Part shown: positions 1 through 5,507 of the stretch, piece by piece
Position numbering within the stretch: the first letter of the stretch is position 1
Layout: every line of letters begins with the position of its first letter
The notes under the pieces: generated by a model
Told to the model about the DNA's origin: nothing
What the model saw: only the letters and a program-made list of their open reading frames with translations
Database searches by the model: none
Origin: Chloroflexota bacterium
GTDB lineage: Bacteria > Chloroflexota > Anaerolineae > UBA1429
Assembly (NCBI GenBank): GCA_012515695.1
Contig: JAAYXX010000016.1
Location: forward strand, 1-9,584
DNA: 9,584 bases
Direction: 5' to 3'
Program-made: the position numbers and the translations under genes

Positions 1-480
1 CACTTTGTCGTACATCGAGGGGATGAACTCTTGCCCGCCAAAGCCGGGGTTCACCGTCATCACCAGAATCAGGTCCACCTGCTCCAACACCTCCTCCAGC
101 ATAACCAGAGGGGTGGCGGGATTCAACGTGACCGCCGGTGACGCCCCAGCTTCGCGAATCTGGTGCAACGTGCGGTCAAGGTGCGGACAAGTCTCTACAT
201 GCACCGTGACCATGTCGGCCCCAGCCCGCACAAACTCTTCGATATAGCGCTCTGGCTGCTCGATCATCAGATGGGTTTCCAGCGGCAGGCGCGTCAATGG
301 GCGCAGAGCGCGCACTACCAGCGGCCCGATGGTGATATTGGGCACGAAATGCCCGTCCATAACGTCCACGTGAATGGAATCGGCCCCCGCCGCTTCCGCT
401 TCACGCACCTGTTCCCCCAGCCGCGCAAAGTCCGCCGATAGAATGGACGGCGAGATGCGCACACGACGTTTCTCCGTCAT
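1..480 (-). CDS. rpe: Ribulose-phosphate 3-epimerase, N-terminal 160 residues (runs off left edge)
   Basis: This enzyme interconverts D-ribulose 5-phosphate and D-xylulose 5-phosphate in the pentose phosphate and Calvin pathways, in the cytoplasm. Translating the minus strand from the ATG at 480 gives an open frame to the window edge. It begins with the family's N-terminal signature (ISPSILSADF, residues 9-18). HVDVMDGHFVPN follows at 37-48 and HLM at 70-72. H37, D39 and H70 would be three of the metal ligands of this TIM barrel. The MTVNPGFGGQ phosphate-loop signature lies at 141-150. About 60 C-terminal residues, including the second catalytic Asp, lie outside the window. An AAAGGATG ribosome site precedes the start. 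The rlmN stop is only 15 nt upstream, so the two genes are almost certainly co-transcribed. rlmN and rpe also occur in one cluster in Bacillus-type genomes, there separated by prpC, prkC and rsgA. Confidence 0.96.
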   Translation of the reverse strand, partial: MTEKRRVRISPSILSADFARLGEQVREAEAAGADSIHVDVMDGHFVPNITIGPLVVRALRPLTRLPLETHLMIEQPERYIEEFVRAGADMVTVHVETCPHLDRTLHQIREAGASPAVTLNPATPLVMLEEVLEQVDLILVMTVNPGFGGQEFIPSMYDKV

Positions 481-495
481 ATCATCCTTTCGCAG

Positions 496-1551
496 CTATT
501 GTGATGTGTCCAGATATTGGCCCCGCAATTGCCCGCAGCCCGCTTGAATATCCACCCCGCGACGCAACCGCACCGTGGTCTGGATGCGCTCTTTGACCAG
601 GATTTCCTGAAAGCGCAATACGCGCTCATTCGGGGAGGGGCGATAGGCCACATTTGGCGTGGGATTCATGGGGATCAGATTGACGTGGCAGAGCAGGCCG
701 CGCAGCAGCGCGGCTGTGCGCCTGGCGTGGTCGTCCGAGTCGTTGACCCCATCCATCAAGGCGTACTCGAACGTTACCCGCCGCCCCGTGCGCTCGATGT
801 AGAACTTGCTGGCCGGAATCACCTGCTCCAGCGGGTAGCGCCGATTGATCGGCACAAGCTGATCGCGCAGGGCGTTATCCGGGGCGTGCAGGGATATGGC
901 CAGCCCCACAGCCAACGACTCGCGAGCCAGCCGCTCGATGCCTGGCACAACCCCCGCCGTGGACATGGTAAAGCGCCGCGAACCCAACGCCAGCCCTTCC
1001 CGGTCGTTCAGGTTGAGGATCGAGCGCCAAACCGCGTCAAAGTTGAGCATCGGCTCGCCCATGCCCATGAACACCACATTGGTGACATGGGCGTTTTCGT
1101 CGCGCAGTTTGCGGGCAAAGTGCAACGTCTGGGCTGCCACTTCGCCCGTGGTGAGGTTACGCACAAACCCCCGCTGCCCCGTGGCGCAGATGGTGCAGCC
1201 AATCGGGCAACCGACCTGCGAGGAGACGCAGATGGTGTTGCGGTTGGTATAGCGCATCAGCACCGTTTCCAAATACTGCCCGTCAATCGTCTCAAACAGG
1301 ACTTTTTCGGTGAGATGGTCCTCGTCCATCGTCGAGGTGATGGGCTTGAGATAGCCGACATAGGTCTGTTCCTGAAGCCGCTGCCGCAGGTCTTTGGGCA
1401 GGTTCAGCATCTCCGCCGGGTCGCCAGCCAGAGTGCTATACAGCCACCGCCAGATCTGCGTGGCGCGAAAGCGCGGCTCTCCCCACTCGACGACGAGTTG
1501 CACCAACTCTGGAAGGGTCAGGTCCAGCAGGTTAATTTTGTCGGCTGCCAT
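496..1551 (-). CDS. rlmN: Dual-specificity 23S rRNA A2503 / tRNA A37 C2-methyltransferase RlmN
   Basis: This radical SAM enzyme methylates C2 of A2503 in 23S rRNA and of A37 in some tRNAs, using two SAM molecules and a methyl-cysteine intermediate. The 351-residue length is normal for the family. The [4Fe-4S] motif C115-x3-C119-x2-C122 sits in VGCPIGCTICATGQRGF. C108, seven residues earlier in ICVSSQVGC, and C339 in DIQAGCGQLRG match the two catalytic cysteines (C118 and C355 in E. coli). Also present are GMGEPMLN, ISLHAPDN and LIPMNPTP. The N-terminal accessory helical domain covers about residues 1-95. The ATG at 1551 follows AGGTGAAGC, a usable ribosome site. A strong hairpin lies 28 nt upstream of the start. 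The C-terminal DIQAGCGQLRG block and overall layout favour RlmN over the resistance enzyme Cfr. Confidence 0.96.
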   Translation of the reverse strand: MAADKINLLDLTLPELVQLVVEWGEPRFRATQIWRWLYSTLAGDPAEMLNLPKDLRQRLQEQTYVGYLKPITSTMDEDHLTEKVLFETIDGQYLETVLMRYTNRNTICVSSQVGCPIGCTICATGQRGFVRNLTTGEVAAQTLHFARKLRDENAHVTNVVFMGMGEPMLNFDAVWRSILNLNDREGLALGSRRFTMSTAGVVPGIERLARESLAVGLAISLHAPDNALRDQLVPINRRYPLEQVIPASKFYIERTGRRVTFEYALMDGVNDSDDHARRTAALLRGLLCHVNLIPMNPTPNVAYRPSPNERVLRFQEILVKERIQTTVRLRRGVDIQAGCGQLRGQYLDTSQ

Positions 1552-1578
1552 GCTTCACCTGTATATCTATCCACGCGA

Positions 1579-1619
1579 CTGCTCGCCCCTGTCAAGCCCT
1601 CATAGACAGGGGCGAACAG
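1579..1619. repeat. 15-bp stem-loop in the rlmN leader (one G-U/A-C position)
   Basis: Arms 1579-1593 (CTGCTCGCCCCTGTC) and 1605-1619 (GACAGGGGCGAACAG) pair over 15 positions with one imperfect pair and an 11-nt loop. It lies between the YugP gene end and the rlmN start. Neither strand shows a T-tract after the stem, so it is not a classical intrinsic terminator. It could end YugP transcripts, attenuate rlmN or stabilise the mRNA end. On the minus strand the left arm also contains TTGACA, a perfect -35 hexamer, but no convincing -10 follows at the right distance. Confidence 0.6.
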
Positions 1620-1676
1620 CCCGCGTTTACCATTCATCCACTTGCCTGTCGGTGGTTGCGACCAACAGAAGCCGCG

Positions 1677-2369
1677 TCAGCTACGGCGGCGAGAGCCACT
1701 GAGCAGAAACACAAAGTAGAGCAGCGTCGAAAGAGCCTGCACAACTGCCGCCACATAGGTCAGGGCAGCCGCCGACAACACCGACCGCACCCCCTCCTCC
1801 TCAGTGGCGCTGATCATGCGCCCATCCTTGAGCAGCGCAATGGCCCTCTTGCTCGCATTCAGCTCTACGGGTAACGTTACCAGCGCAAACACGAGCGTGC
1901 CGGAGAACAGGAGCAAGCCAATCAATGGCACGTTCGGTATTTGCAGCAAAAAGCCAGCAAAAAAGATAATCGGCCCCAGCCAGGAACCGAGCTGCACAAC
2001 GGGCACAATGGCCGAGCGCAGCCTCATCGGCCCGTAATTCTCCGCATGCTGTACCGCGTGGCCCACTTCATGAGCCACAATCCCCAGGGAAGCTACCGAC
2101 GGCGAACGCCCCACGCCCGATGAAAGGTTCAACGTCCTATTGCGAGGGTCATAGTGGTCCGATAGCGTGCCGCGCGTCTCCCGTATCCCAACGTTATGCA
2201 GACCGCTGATAGCCAGCAGCCGTTGAGCAGCCTCGAAACCCGCCATATTGCCCGCATTCCGCACACGCTGATACCTTTCATAGGCACTACGCACTTTGAA
2301 CTGCGCGTAGAGGCCCAGGATCAAGGCAGGCAGGGCGAACAGAAAGTAGAATGGGTCAAAGAACAACAT
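1677..2369 (-). CDS. YugP-type membrane zinc metallopeptidase
   Basis: This is a predicted integral-membrane neutral zinc metallopeptidase of the YugP family (Zn_peptidase_2); the natural substrate is unknown. The protein has 230 residues, typical for the family. A hydrophobic N-terminal segment (about 1-23) is followed by a soluble region containing HEVGHAVQH, with H100 and H104 as zinc ligands and E101 as catalytic base. LPVELNAS follows, where E169 is the likely third ligand. Further membrane segments lie at about 120-145, 147-167 and 200-223, ending in a basic SRRRS tail. The ATG at 2369 is preferred over an in-frame ATG 10 codons upstream, because the AGGAGG ribosome site (2382-2387) lies inside the longer reading and a strong promoter lies just beyond it. 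The gene is first in a minus-strand run leading to rlmN and rpe. Confidence 0.9.
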   Translation of the reverse strand: MLFFDPFYFLFALPALILGLYAQFKVRSAYERYQRVRNAGNMAGFEAAQRLLAISGLHNVGIRETRGTLSDHYDPRNRTLNLSSGVGRSPSVASLGIVAHEVGHAVQHAENYGPMRLRSAIVPVVQLGSWLGPIIFFAGFLLQIPNVPLIGLLLFSGTLVFALVTLPVELNASKRAIALLKDGRMISATEEEGVRSVLSAAALTYVAAVVQALSTLLYFVFLLSGSRRRS

Positions 2370-2398
2370 AGCTACTATTTTCCTCCTCCCATCCGCCA

Positions 2399-2414
2399 AC
2401 TTGTCTGTACAAGT
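2399..2414. promoter_or_regulatory. Possible operator: ACTTGT-ctgt-ACAAGT inverted repeat
   Basis: Two perfect 6-nt arms separated by 4 nt overlap the -10 and the predicted start site of the YugP promoter. That is where a repressor dimer would block transcription. No regulator gene is in the window and I cannot name a family for the motif. The short arms could also occur by chance. Confidence 0.3.
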
Positions 2415-2440
2415 ATACTACGAGGAAGGAGTGGTGTAAA
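2412..2440 (-). promoter_or_regulatory. Strong sigma-70-type promoter of the YugP gene
   Basis: On the minus strand TTTACA (2440-2435) and TATACT (2417-2412) are separated by exactly 17 nt. Each hexamer differs from the consensus at one position or, for the -10, at the fifth base. Transcription would start near 2405, giving a leader of roughly 35 nt before the ATG at 2369. The inverted repeat at 2399-2414 overlaps the -10 and the start site. Confidence 0.75.
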
Positions 2441-2477
2441 GTTTCGTGCAGGTCCGTTATGTCTATTCAGAGTGCCA

Positions 2478-2509
2478 CGGCATCAAGTTACCGCGACAAC
2501 TTGATGCCG
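2478..2509. terminator. 12-bp perfect inverted repeat downstream of the GNAT gene
   Basis: Arms CGGCATCAAGTT (2478-2489) and AACTTGATGCCG (2498-2509) enclose an 8-nt loop. It sits 37 nt past the end of the acetyltransferase gene and 37 nt upstream of the -35 of the YugP promoter, the expected place for a terminator. No T-tract follows on either strand, so factor-independent termination is uncertain; it might instead be an RNA-stabilising end or an upstream regulatory site. Confidence 0.45.
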
Positions 2510-2546
2510 CAGCAACAGCATCATAGGCGTGGCTCGCTCGCTGCAA

Positions 2547-2981
2547 CTAGAAATGCTGCTCCAGGTAGACGGCCTCGTCGGTAAACCCGTGCTGGCGATA
2601 GAACGCGATGGCCCGGGCGTTGTCGGGCATGGTGCTCACCGAGATTTCGGCGCAACCCGCCGCCTGGGCGCGGGAAATGACGGCCCGCAGCAGCGCACTG
2701 CCCACGCCCCGCCCCCGCGCGTCCTCACGCACCACTAGCTCGTCTATCACGCAAGTATCCCCCGCGTGATACAGGTTGGCGCGGATGCCATAACTGAGCA
2801 GGCCCAACGCTTGCCCCGCTTCCTCGGCCAGCAGCACGCCAACGCCCGGCCTGGATAGATAGGCCGCGGCATAACCGGCGGTCAATGGGCTGGTTTCCCC
2901 CTCCATCGCCGCCAGTTCGCCAATCAGTGCCACGATGGTCTCTGCATCGTCGGGCGTGGCCTCTCGAATGTGCAGGTCCAT
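2547..2981 (-). CDS. GNAT-family N-acetyltransferase
   Basis: This is a predicted acetyl-CoA-dependent N-acetyltransferase; the acceptor cannot be told from sequence. It is a single GNAT domain of 144 residues. An N-terminal beta strand and helix (IREATPDDAETIVALI, about 5-20) comes first. The pyrophosphate-binding motif A follows (ARGRGVGSALL, 88-98). The C-terminal motif B (ARAIAFYRQHGF, 122-133) includes the usual Tyr. The ATG at 2981 is chosen because GAGGTG lies 6 nt upstream of it; a GTG three codons earlier overlaps that ribosome site. It follows the HAD phosphatase gene by 53 nt on the same strand with no promoter seen between, so the two are probably one transcript. The closest general resemblance is to small diamine or amino acid acetyltransferases, but this is not specific. 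Confidence 0.88.
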   Translation of the reverse strand: MDLHIREATPDDAETIVALIGELAAMEGETSPLTAGYAAAYLSRPGVGVLLAEEAGQALGLLSYGIRANLYHAGDTCVIDELVVREDARGRGVGSALLRAVISRAQAAGCAEISVSTMPDNARAIAFYRQHGFTDEAVYLEQHF

Positions 2982-3034
2982 ACTCGTCACCTCGCGTTTT
3001 GCAGACCCTTTCGCTCTGGCCTACCGACCAGGTG

Positions 3035-3841
3035 CTATCGCTCGCCCAGCGCCTCCCGCCAGGCGCGCAGCATGGCAGGCAGATCGTCGAAAATCCAATC
3101 GGGCGGGGCGGGATAAACCGCTGCTTCCTCAGCCGTGGAAATGCCGGTCAGCACCAGGATAGTCGCGATGCCAGCGCGATAGCCTCCCAGAATATCGGTT
3201 TCCAGCCTGTCGCCCAGCATGGCCGTCTCCTCGGCCTTGGCCCCCAGCATTTGCAGCGACTGCTCGATCACCAGGGGTTCGGGCTTGCCCACCACGATGG
3301 GCTGCACGTCGGTGGCGGCTTCGATGGCGGCCAGGATGCTGCCCGCGCCCGGAGCGATGTCGTTTTCCATGGGGTAGGTCTTGTCCGGGTTGGTCCCGAT
3401 AAAAGTGGCCCCATCGCGAATGGCGAGCGAGGCGGTCAACAGCTTTTCATAGGTGATGGTCTTGTCCAGCCCGGCAACGACGTACTCGGCGTCTCGACCG
3501 GCCAACATAAAGCCGCGCTGCTCTATCGCCTCGACGAGTCCCCGCTCCCCCACTACGTTCACCTTGGCTCCCGCCGGGGCGATGGTGGCGAGATATGCCG
3601 CCGACGCAGTCGCAGAGGTGAGAATGCGAGATTCGGGCACGTCCAGCCCCATGCTGGTCAACTGGTCCGCGACCTGACGCGGGGAACGGGTCGCGTTGTT
3701 GGTCACGAGCAGATAGCCCATCTCGTGCTCCTGGAGGAAATGGAACAAGTCCACTGCTCCCGGCAAGGCCATCTTGCCCCGGTAGATTACGCCATCCATG
3801 TCAATCAACAAGTTGCGAATAGCAGACAGTTGTGCAGTCAT
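3035..3841 (-). CDS. HAD-IIA phosphatase (NagD / 4-nitrophenylphosphatase-like)
   Basis: This is a cytoplasmic phosphatase of HAD subfamily IIA, a group that includes NagD, AraL and phosphoglycolate/pNPP phosphatases; the true substrate is unknown. The 268 residues carry all four HAD motifs. Motif I is DMDGVIY (nucleophile D14, acid/base D16). Motif II is VTNNATRS (46-53). Motif III is K186 in VVGKPEP. Motif IV is LGDRLETD (209-216), with D211 and D216 binding magnesium. The segment between motifs II and III is the C2 cap typical of IIA enzymes. The ATG at 3841 is preceded by GGGAGTGAAGG. It is the first gene of the proposed HAD-GNAT unit, reading from the extended -10 promoter near 3920. Confidence 0.92.
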   Translation of the reverse strand: MTAQLSAIRNLLIDMDGVIYRGKMALPGAVDLFHFLQEHEMGYLLVTNNATRSPRQVADQLTSMGLDVPESRILTSATASAAYLATIAPAGAKVNVVGERGLVEAIEQRGFMLAGRDAEYVVAGLDKTITYEKLLTASLAIRDGATFIGTNPDKTYPMENDIAPGAGSILAAIEAATDVQPIVVGKPEPLVIEQSLQMLGAKAEETAMLGDRLETDILGGYRAGIATILVLTGISTAEEAAVYPAPPDWIFDDLPAMLRAWREALGER

Positions 3842-3917
3842 CCTTCACTCCCAGTCAGCGTTGTTTTATGTCCACCGGAGGCCCGGCAGAAGGTCAGCCT
3901 GATGCTCACAGACGAGC

Positions 3918-3926
3918 ATTATACCA
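3918..3926 (-). promoter_or_regulatory. Extended -10 promoter of the HAD-GNAT unit
   Basis: The minus strand reads TGGTATAAT, a perfect -10 hexamer with the TGn extension. The -35 position 17 nt further upstream (TGGGGC) is poor, which is usual for extended -10 promoters. The start would be near 3911, about 70 nt before the HAD gene start. The remaining DNA from 3927 to 4061 between this and the divergent copper promoter shows nothing else I can support. Confidence 0.55.
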
Positions 3927-4061
3927 CACTTACGCCCATCGCCCCACACCAGGCGGCGGCCAAGATACCCAACACACGGCACATCCTCAATGCCGTCATT
4001 CGCCACAGCCGAAAATAACTGGTACAATTCCTGCACAAGCTGTTGGCCGTCGCTTCGGCTA

Positions 4062-4090
4062 TTGACAGCGGCGGCTAGTTCTGGTATGAT
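4062..4090 (+). promoter_or_regulatory. Near-consensus sigma-70 promoter of the HMA chaperone gene
   Basis: TTGACA (4062-4067) and TATGAT (4085-4090) are separated by exactly 17 nt; only one of the 12 hexamer bases deviates from the consensus. The predicted start, near 4097, falls inside the CsoR-type operator. The leader to the ATG at 4178 is about 80 nt. Confidence 0.85.
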
Positions 4091-4094
4091 AGAC

Positions 4095-4111
4095 ATACCC
4101 CTATGGGGTAT
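4095..4111. promoter_or_regulatory. CsoR-type copper operator
   Basis: The sequence ATACCCC-TAT-GGGGTAT is a 7-bp perfect inverted repeat with a 3-nt centre. It matches the TACCC...GGGTA form bound by the copper-sensing repressor CsoR. It lies directly on the predicted transcription start, so apo-CsoR would block transcription and Cu(I) would release it. A partial repeat of the motif (GTATAGGGATAC, 4108-4119) continues to the right. No csoR gene is in the window, so the regulator would act from elsewhere. Related CsoR/RcnR-family regulators use similar sites, so a different effector cannot be excluded. Confidence 0.72.
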
Positions 4112-4177
4112 AGGGATACACACTACAGTATGCAGACGCAGACGCACAAGCAGCCTGCGTTAGAAAGGAACGGCGAG

Positions 4178-4390
4178 ATGAGCAAGCATGCCAAGCTGGT
4201 CGCCCAGGATATTTCGTGCTCCCACTGCGCCATGACCATCAAACGCGAGCTAGGCAGCGTGGAGGGGATCAGTTCGGTGAACGTGGACGTACCCACCAAA
4301 ACGATTGACCTGGAGTATACCGACGACAAGGCGCTGCAAGAGGCCAAACGGGTGCTTGAAGACATCGGCTACCCGGTGACTCAGGGTTAG
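4178..4390 (+). CDS. CopZ-like HMA-domain metallochaperone
   Basis: This is a small cytoplasmic heavy-metal-associated domain protein, probably a Cu(I) chaperone that carries copper to a P-type ATPase or to a CsoR regulator. Its 70 residues are the size of a single ferredoxin-like HMA domain. The metal-binding pair is C14-S-H-C17 in DISCSHCAMTI. The usual Met before the first Cys (MTCxxC) is replaced by Ile-Ser, and His lies between the cysteines. VEGISSVNVDVPTKTI and a C-terminal DIGYPV follow the family pattern. The ATG at 4178 has AAAGGA 8-9 nt upstream; an in-frame ATG at 4103 would lie inside the operator and is rejected. The copper operator upstream supports a copper role. No CopA ATPase gene is adjacent in the window. 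A mercury-type (MerP) or generic HMA role is less likely. Confidence 0.88.
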   Translation: MSKHAKLVAQDISCSHCAMTIKRELGSVEGISSVNVDVPTKTIDLEYTDDKALQEAKRVLEDIGYPVTQG

Positions 4391-4412
4391 CTCTGATTCC
4401 ATCCAAGAGAGT

Positions 4413-4490
4413 TGCGGCGGCTGTTCGAGGCATGATCAGAGAGCGACAGCCTGCTCGCGCACCTGCAAGGGCAGCCGAACAGCCGCCGCA
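4413..4490 (+). ncRNA. Long stem-loop between the HMA and TlpA-like genes (unassigned)
   Basis: Arms TGCGGCGGCTGTTCG (4413-4427) and CGAACAGCCGCCGCA (4476-4490) pair perfectly over 15 bp and enclose a 48-nt loop. The loop holds smaller possible stems (GAGC/GCTC and CTGC-aagg-GCAG), so a branched RNA is possible. There is no T-tract after the stem. It starts 22 nt past the HMA stop and ends 57 nt before the tlpA-like start. It might separate the two genes as a processing site, partial terminator or cis-regulatory element. I recognise no known RNA family; the call as RNA is a guess from the perfect stem. Confidence 0.35.
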
Positions 4491-4535
4491 CGTATCCCGG
4501 CTGCGTGACGCCACCACTTGGATGAACTACCGACC

Positions 4536-4541
4536 AAGGAG
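4536..4541 (+). promoter_or_regulatory. Ribosome binding site fixing a GTG start
   Basis: AAGGAG lies 6 nt upstream of the GTG at 4548. This spacing decides the start of the lipoprotein, since the in-frame ATG at 4518 lies upstream of it without its own site, and the ATG at 4569 is too far downstream. Confidence 0.75.
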
Positions 4542-4547
4542 ACGCGT

Positions 4548-5186
4548 GTGTTCGACAAATCTACCAAAATGCGCCTGCTGACCGTGCTGCCACTGGTGGC
4601 GATGCTGCTCGCGGGCTGCTTGCCCTCGGCGATATGGCGGGCATTGGCCAAGGCCCCAGCGCCAACGGCCACACCCTCGCCCGTGGCGCTGGAAACAGCC
4701 ACGCCCCCGGAAACGGCTACGCCCCGCCCGACAGCCACGCAAACCAGGCCAGCCGCCCCCTCTGTCCCCAAAGTGGGGCAGGAAGCATACGACTTGACAC
4801 TGAATAACCTGGATGGCGAAGCGGTCACGTTGAGCGACCTGCGCGGCAAAAAGGTGATACTCATCTTTTGGGCAAGCTGGTGCGGCGCGTGCCAGCTCGA
4901 AATCGCGCATTTGGTCGAGGTGTACGACGAGTACCACGAAGATGGCCTGGAGATCGTCGCCATCAACCTGCTCGAGCCGCCCGAAAGGGTGGAGGAGGCT
5001 GTCAAAGCCTGGAATATGTCGTTTACCGTCCTGCTGGACGAGCAAGGCGAGGCGGCCCGCGCCTACTATGTGCGCCCTATTCCCATGAGCGTGTTCATCG
5101 ACGAGGAAGGGATCATCCAGAATATCCGGATCGGCGTGTCGAGCGAGGAAGCCTTGCGCGACCAAATCGAGGCCCTGATGGAATAG
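4548..5186 (+). CDS. TlpA/ResA-like thioredoxin-fold lipoprotein
   Basis: This is a predicted lipid-anchored extracytoplasmic thiol-disulfide oxidoreductase. The 212-residue protein starts at a GTG set by a strong ribosome site. The signal peptide ends in the lipobox LLAGC, making C24 the lipidated residue. A Thr/Pro/Ala-rich linker (about 36-72) holds the domain off the membrane. The AhpC/TSA-Redoxin fold begins near V76 (VGQEAYDLTLNNLDG). Its active site is W111-C112-G-A-C115 in FWASWCGACQLE. The Pro-containing PIPMSVFIDEEG segment supplies the cis-Pro loop. TlpA/ResA proteins reduce apocytochrome c, Sco or CuA-site cysteines and are recharged by CcdA, which is encoded about 1 kb downstream on the same strand. 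A short GAC active site and lipid anchor favour a reductase role. The partner protein is unknown. Confidence 0.92.
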   Translation: MFDKSTKMRLLTVLPLVAMLLAGCLPSAIWRALAKAPAPTATPSPVALETATPPETATPRPTATQTRPAAPSVPKVGQEAYDLTLNNLDGEAVTLSDLRGKKVILIFWASWCGACQLEIAHLVEVYDEYHEDGLEIVAINLLEPPERVEEAVKAWNMSFTVLLDEQGEAARAYYVRPIPMSVFIDEEGIIQNIRIGVSSEEALRDQIEALME

Positions 5187-5233
5187 CCCGCGCTCGCCCG
5201 CCGCAACCCAGAGCAGGTCAAAGCGTATAAAGA

Positions 5234-5446
5234 TTGACAAAATACTTGGGTAAGCCGACGTGCCATCTCGTAGGCAGTTGAAACTGCACCAACGTTTGCA
5301 AAGCTCACCTTCGTGGGCTGATTTGCAGTCGCCGAAGGGGCGACGGCGCCATGCATGGCGGCGCCAGCAAGCTGGCGACGCAATCGGTTGCCGCGGTTTC
5401 AACCGCCTATCCTAATAGCTGTTACCAAACTATTTTGTTAAAACTC
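5234..5446. repeat. Palindromic MITE-like dispersed repeat, copy A
   Basis: The roughly 210-bp segment is an imperfect inverted repeat. Its left end (TTGACAAAATACTTGGGTAA, 5234-5253) matches the reverse complement of its right end (5422-5441). Further in, GGCAGTTGAAACTGC (5273-5287) mirrors GCGGTTTCAACCGC near 5393-5406. The centre holds GCCATGCATGGC and CGCCAGC-aa-GCTGGCG stems. The right half (5374-5446) matches 9452-9523 in opposite orientation at about 63 of 72 positions in a hand alignment. No transposase and no clear target duplication were seen. It takes up most of the 320-nt gap between the lipoprotein and DUF2085 genes and could separate their transcription. The termini are not exactly defined. 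Confidence 0.75.
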
Positions 5447-5460
5447 GTACGTAAGGACGT

Positions 5461-5486
5461 AGGCGGAGGCGCGTGGTTCTCCGCCT
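5461..5486. repeat. 8-bp stem-loop just upstream of the DUF2085 gene
   Basis: Arms AGGCGGAG (5461-5468) and CTCCGCCT (5479-5486) enclose a 10-nt loop. The stem ends 21 nt before the chosen start codon, next to the weak ribosome site. It may be a terminator remnant, a 5' mRNA structure or chance; no T-tract follows. Confidence 0.35.
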
Positions 5487-5507
5487 TAACAGATCAGGTT
5501 GAAAGTA

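Noticed and set aside
496..1551. Cfr-type antibiotic resistance methyltransferase
   Set aside because: The C-terminal block and linkage to rpe fit housekeeping RlmN; nothing indicates Cfr.
1552..1592. Separate rlmN promoter starting from TTGACA in the hairpin
   Set aside because: No acceptable -10 lies 16-18 nt downstream, and the start would fall on the ribosome site.
517..1605. 362-codon open frame on the plus strand opposite rlmN
   Set aside because: It is antisense to a clear RlmN with every family motif; its residues show no family signature and come from GC-rich third positions.
2885..4018. 377-codon plus-strand frame over the HAD and GNAT genes
   Set aside because: It lies opposite two well-supported genes and starts inside one of them, with no recognisable domain.
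3866..4147. 93-codon minus-strand frame in the divergent promoter region
   Set aside because: It would start within the copper promoter/operator zone and shows no domain; both strong promoters in this gap argue for a regulatory region.
4527..5402. 291-codon minus-strand frame opposite the TlpA-like gene
   Set aside because: It is a shadow of the lipoprotein gene, and it reads through the dispersed repeat.
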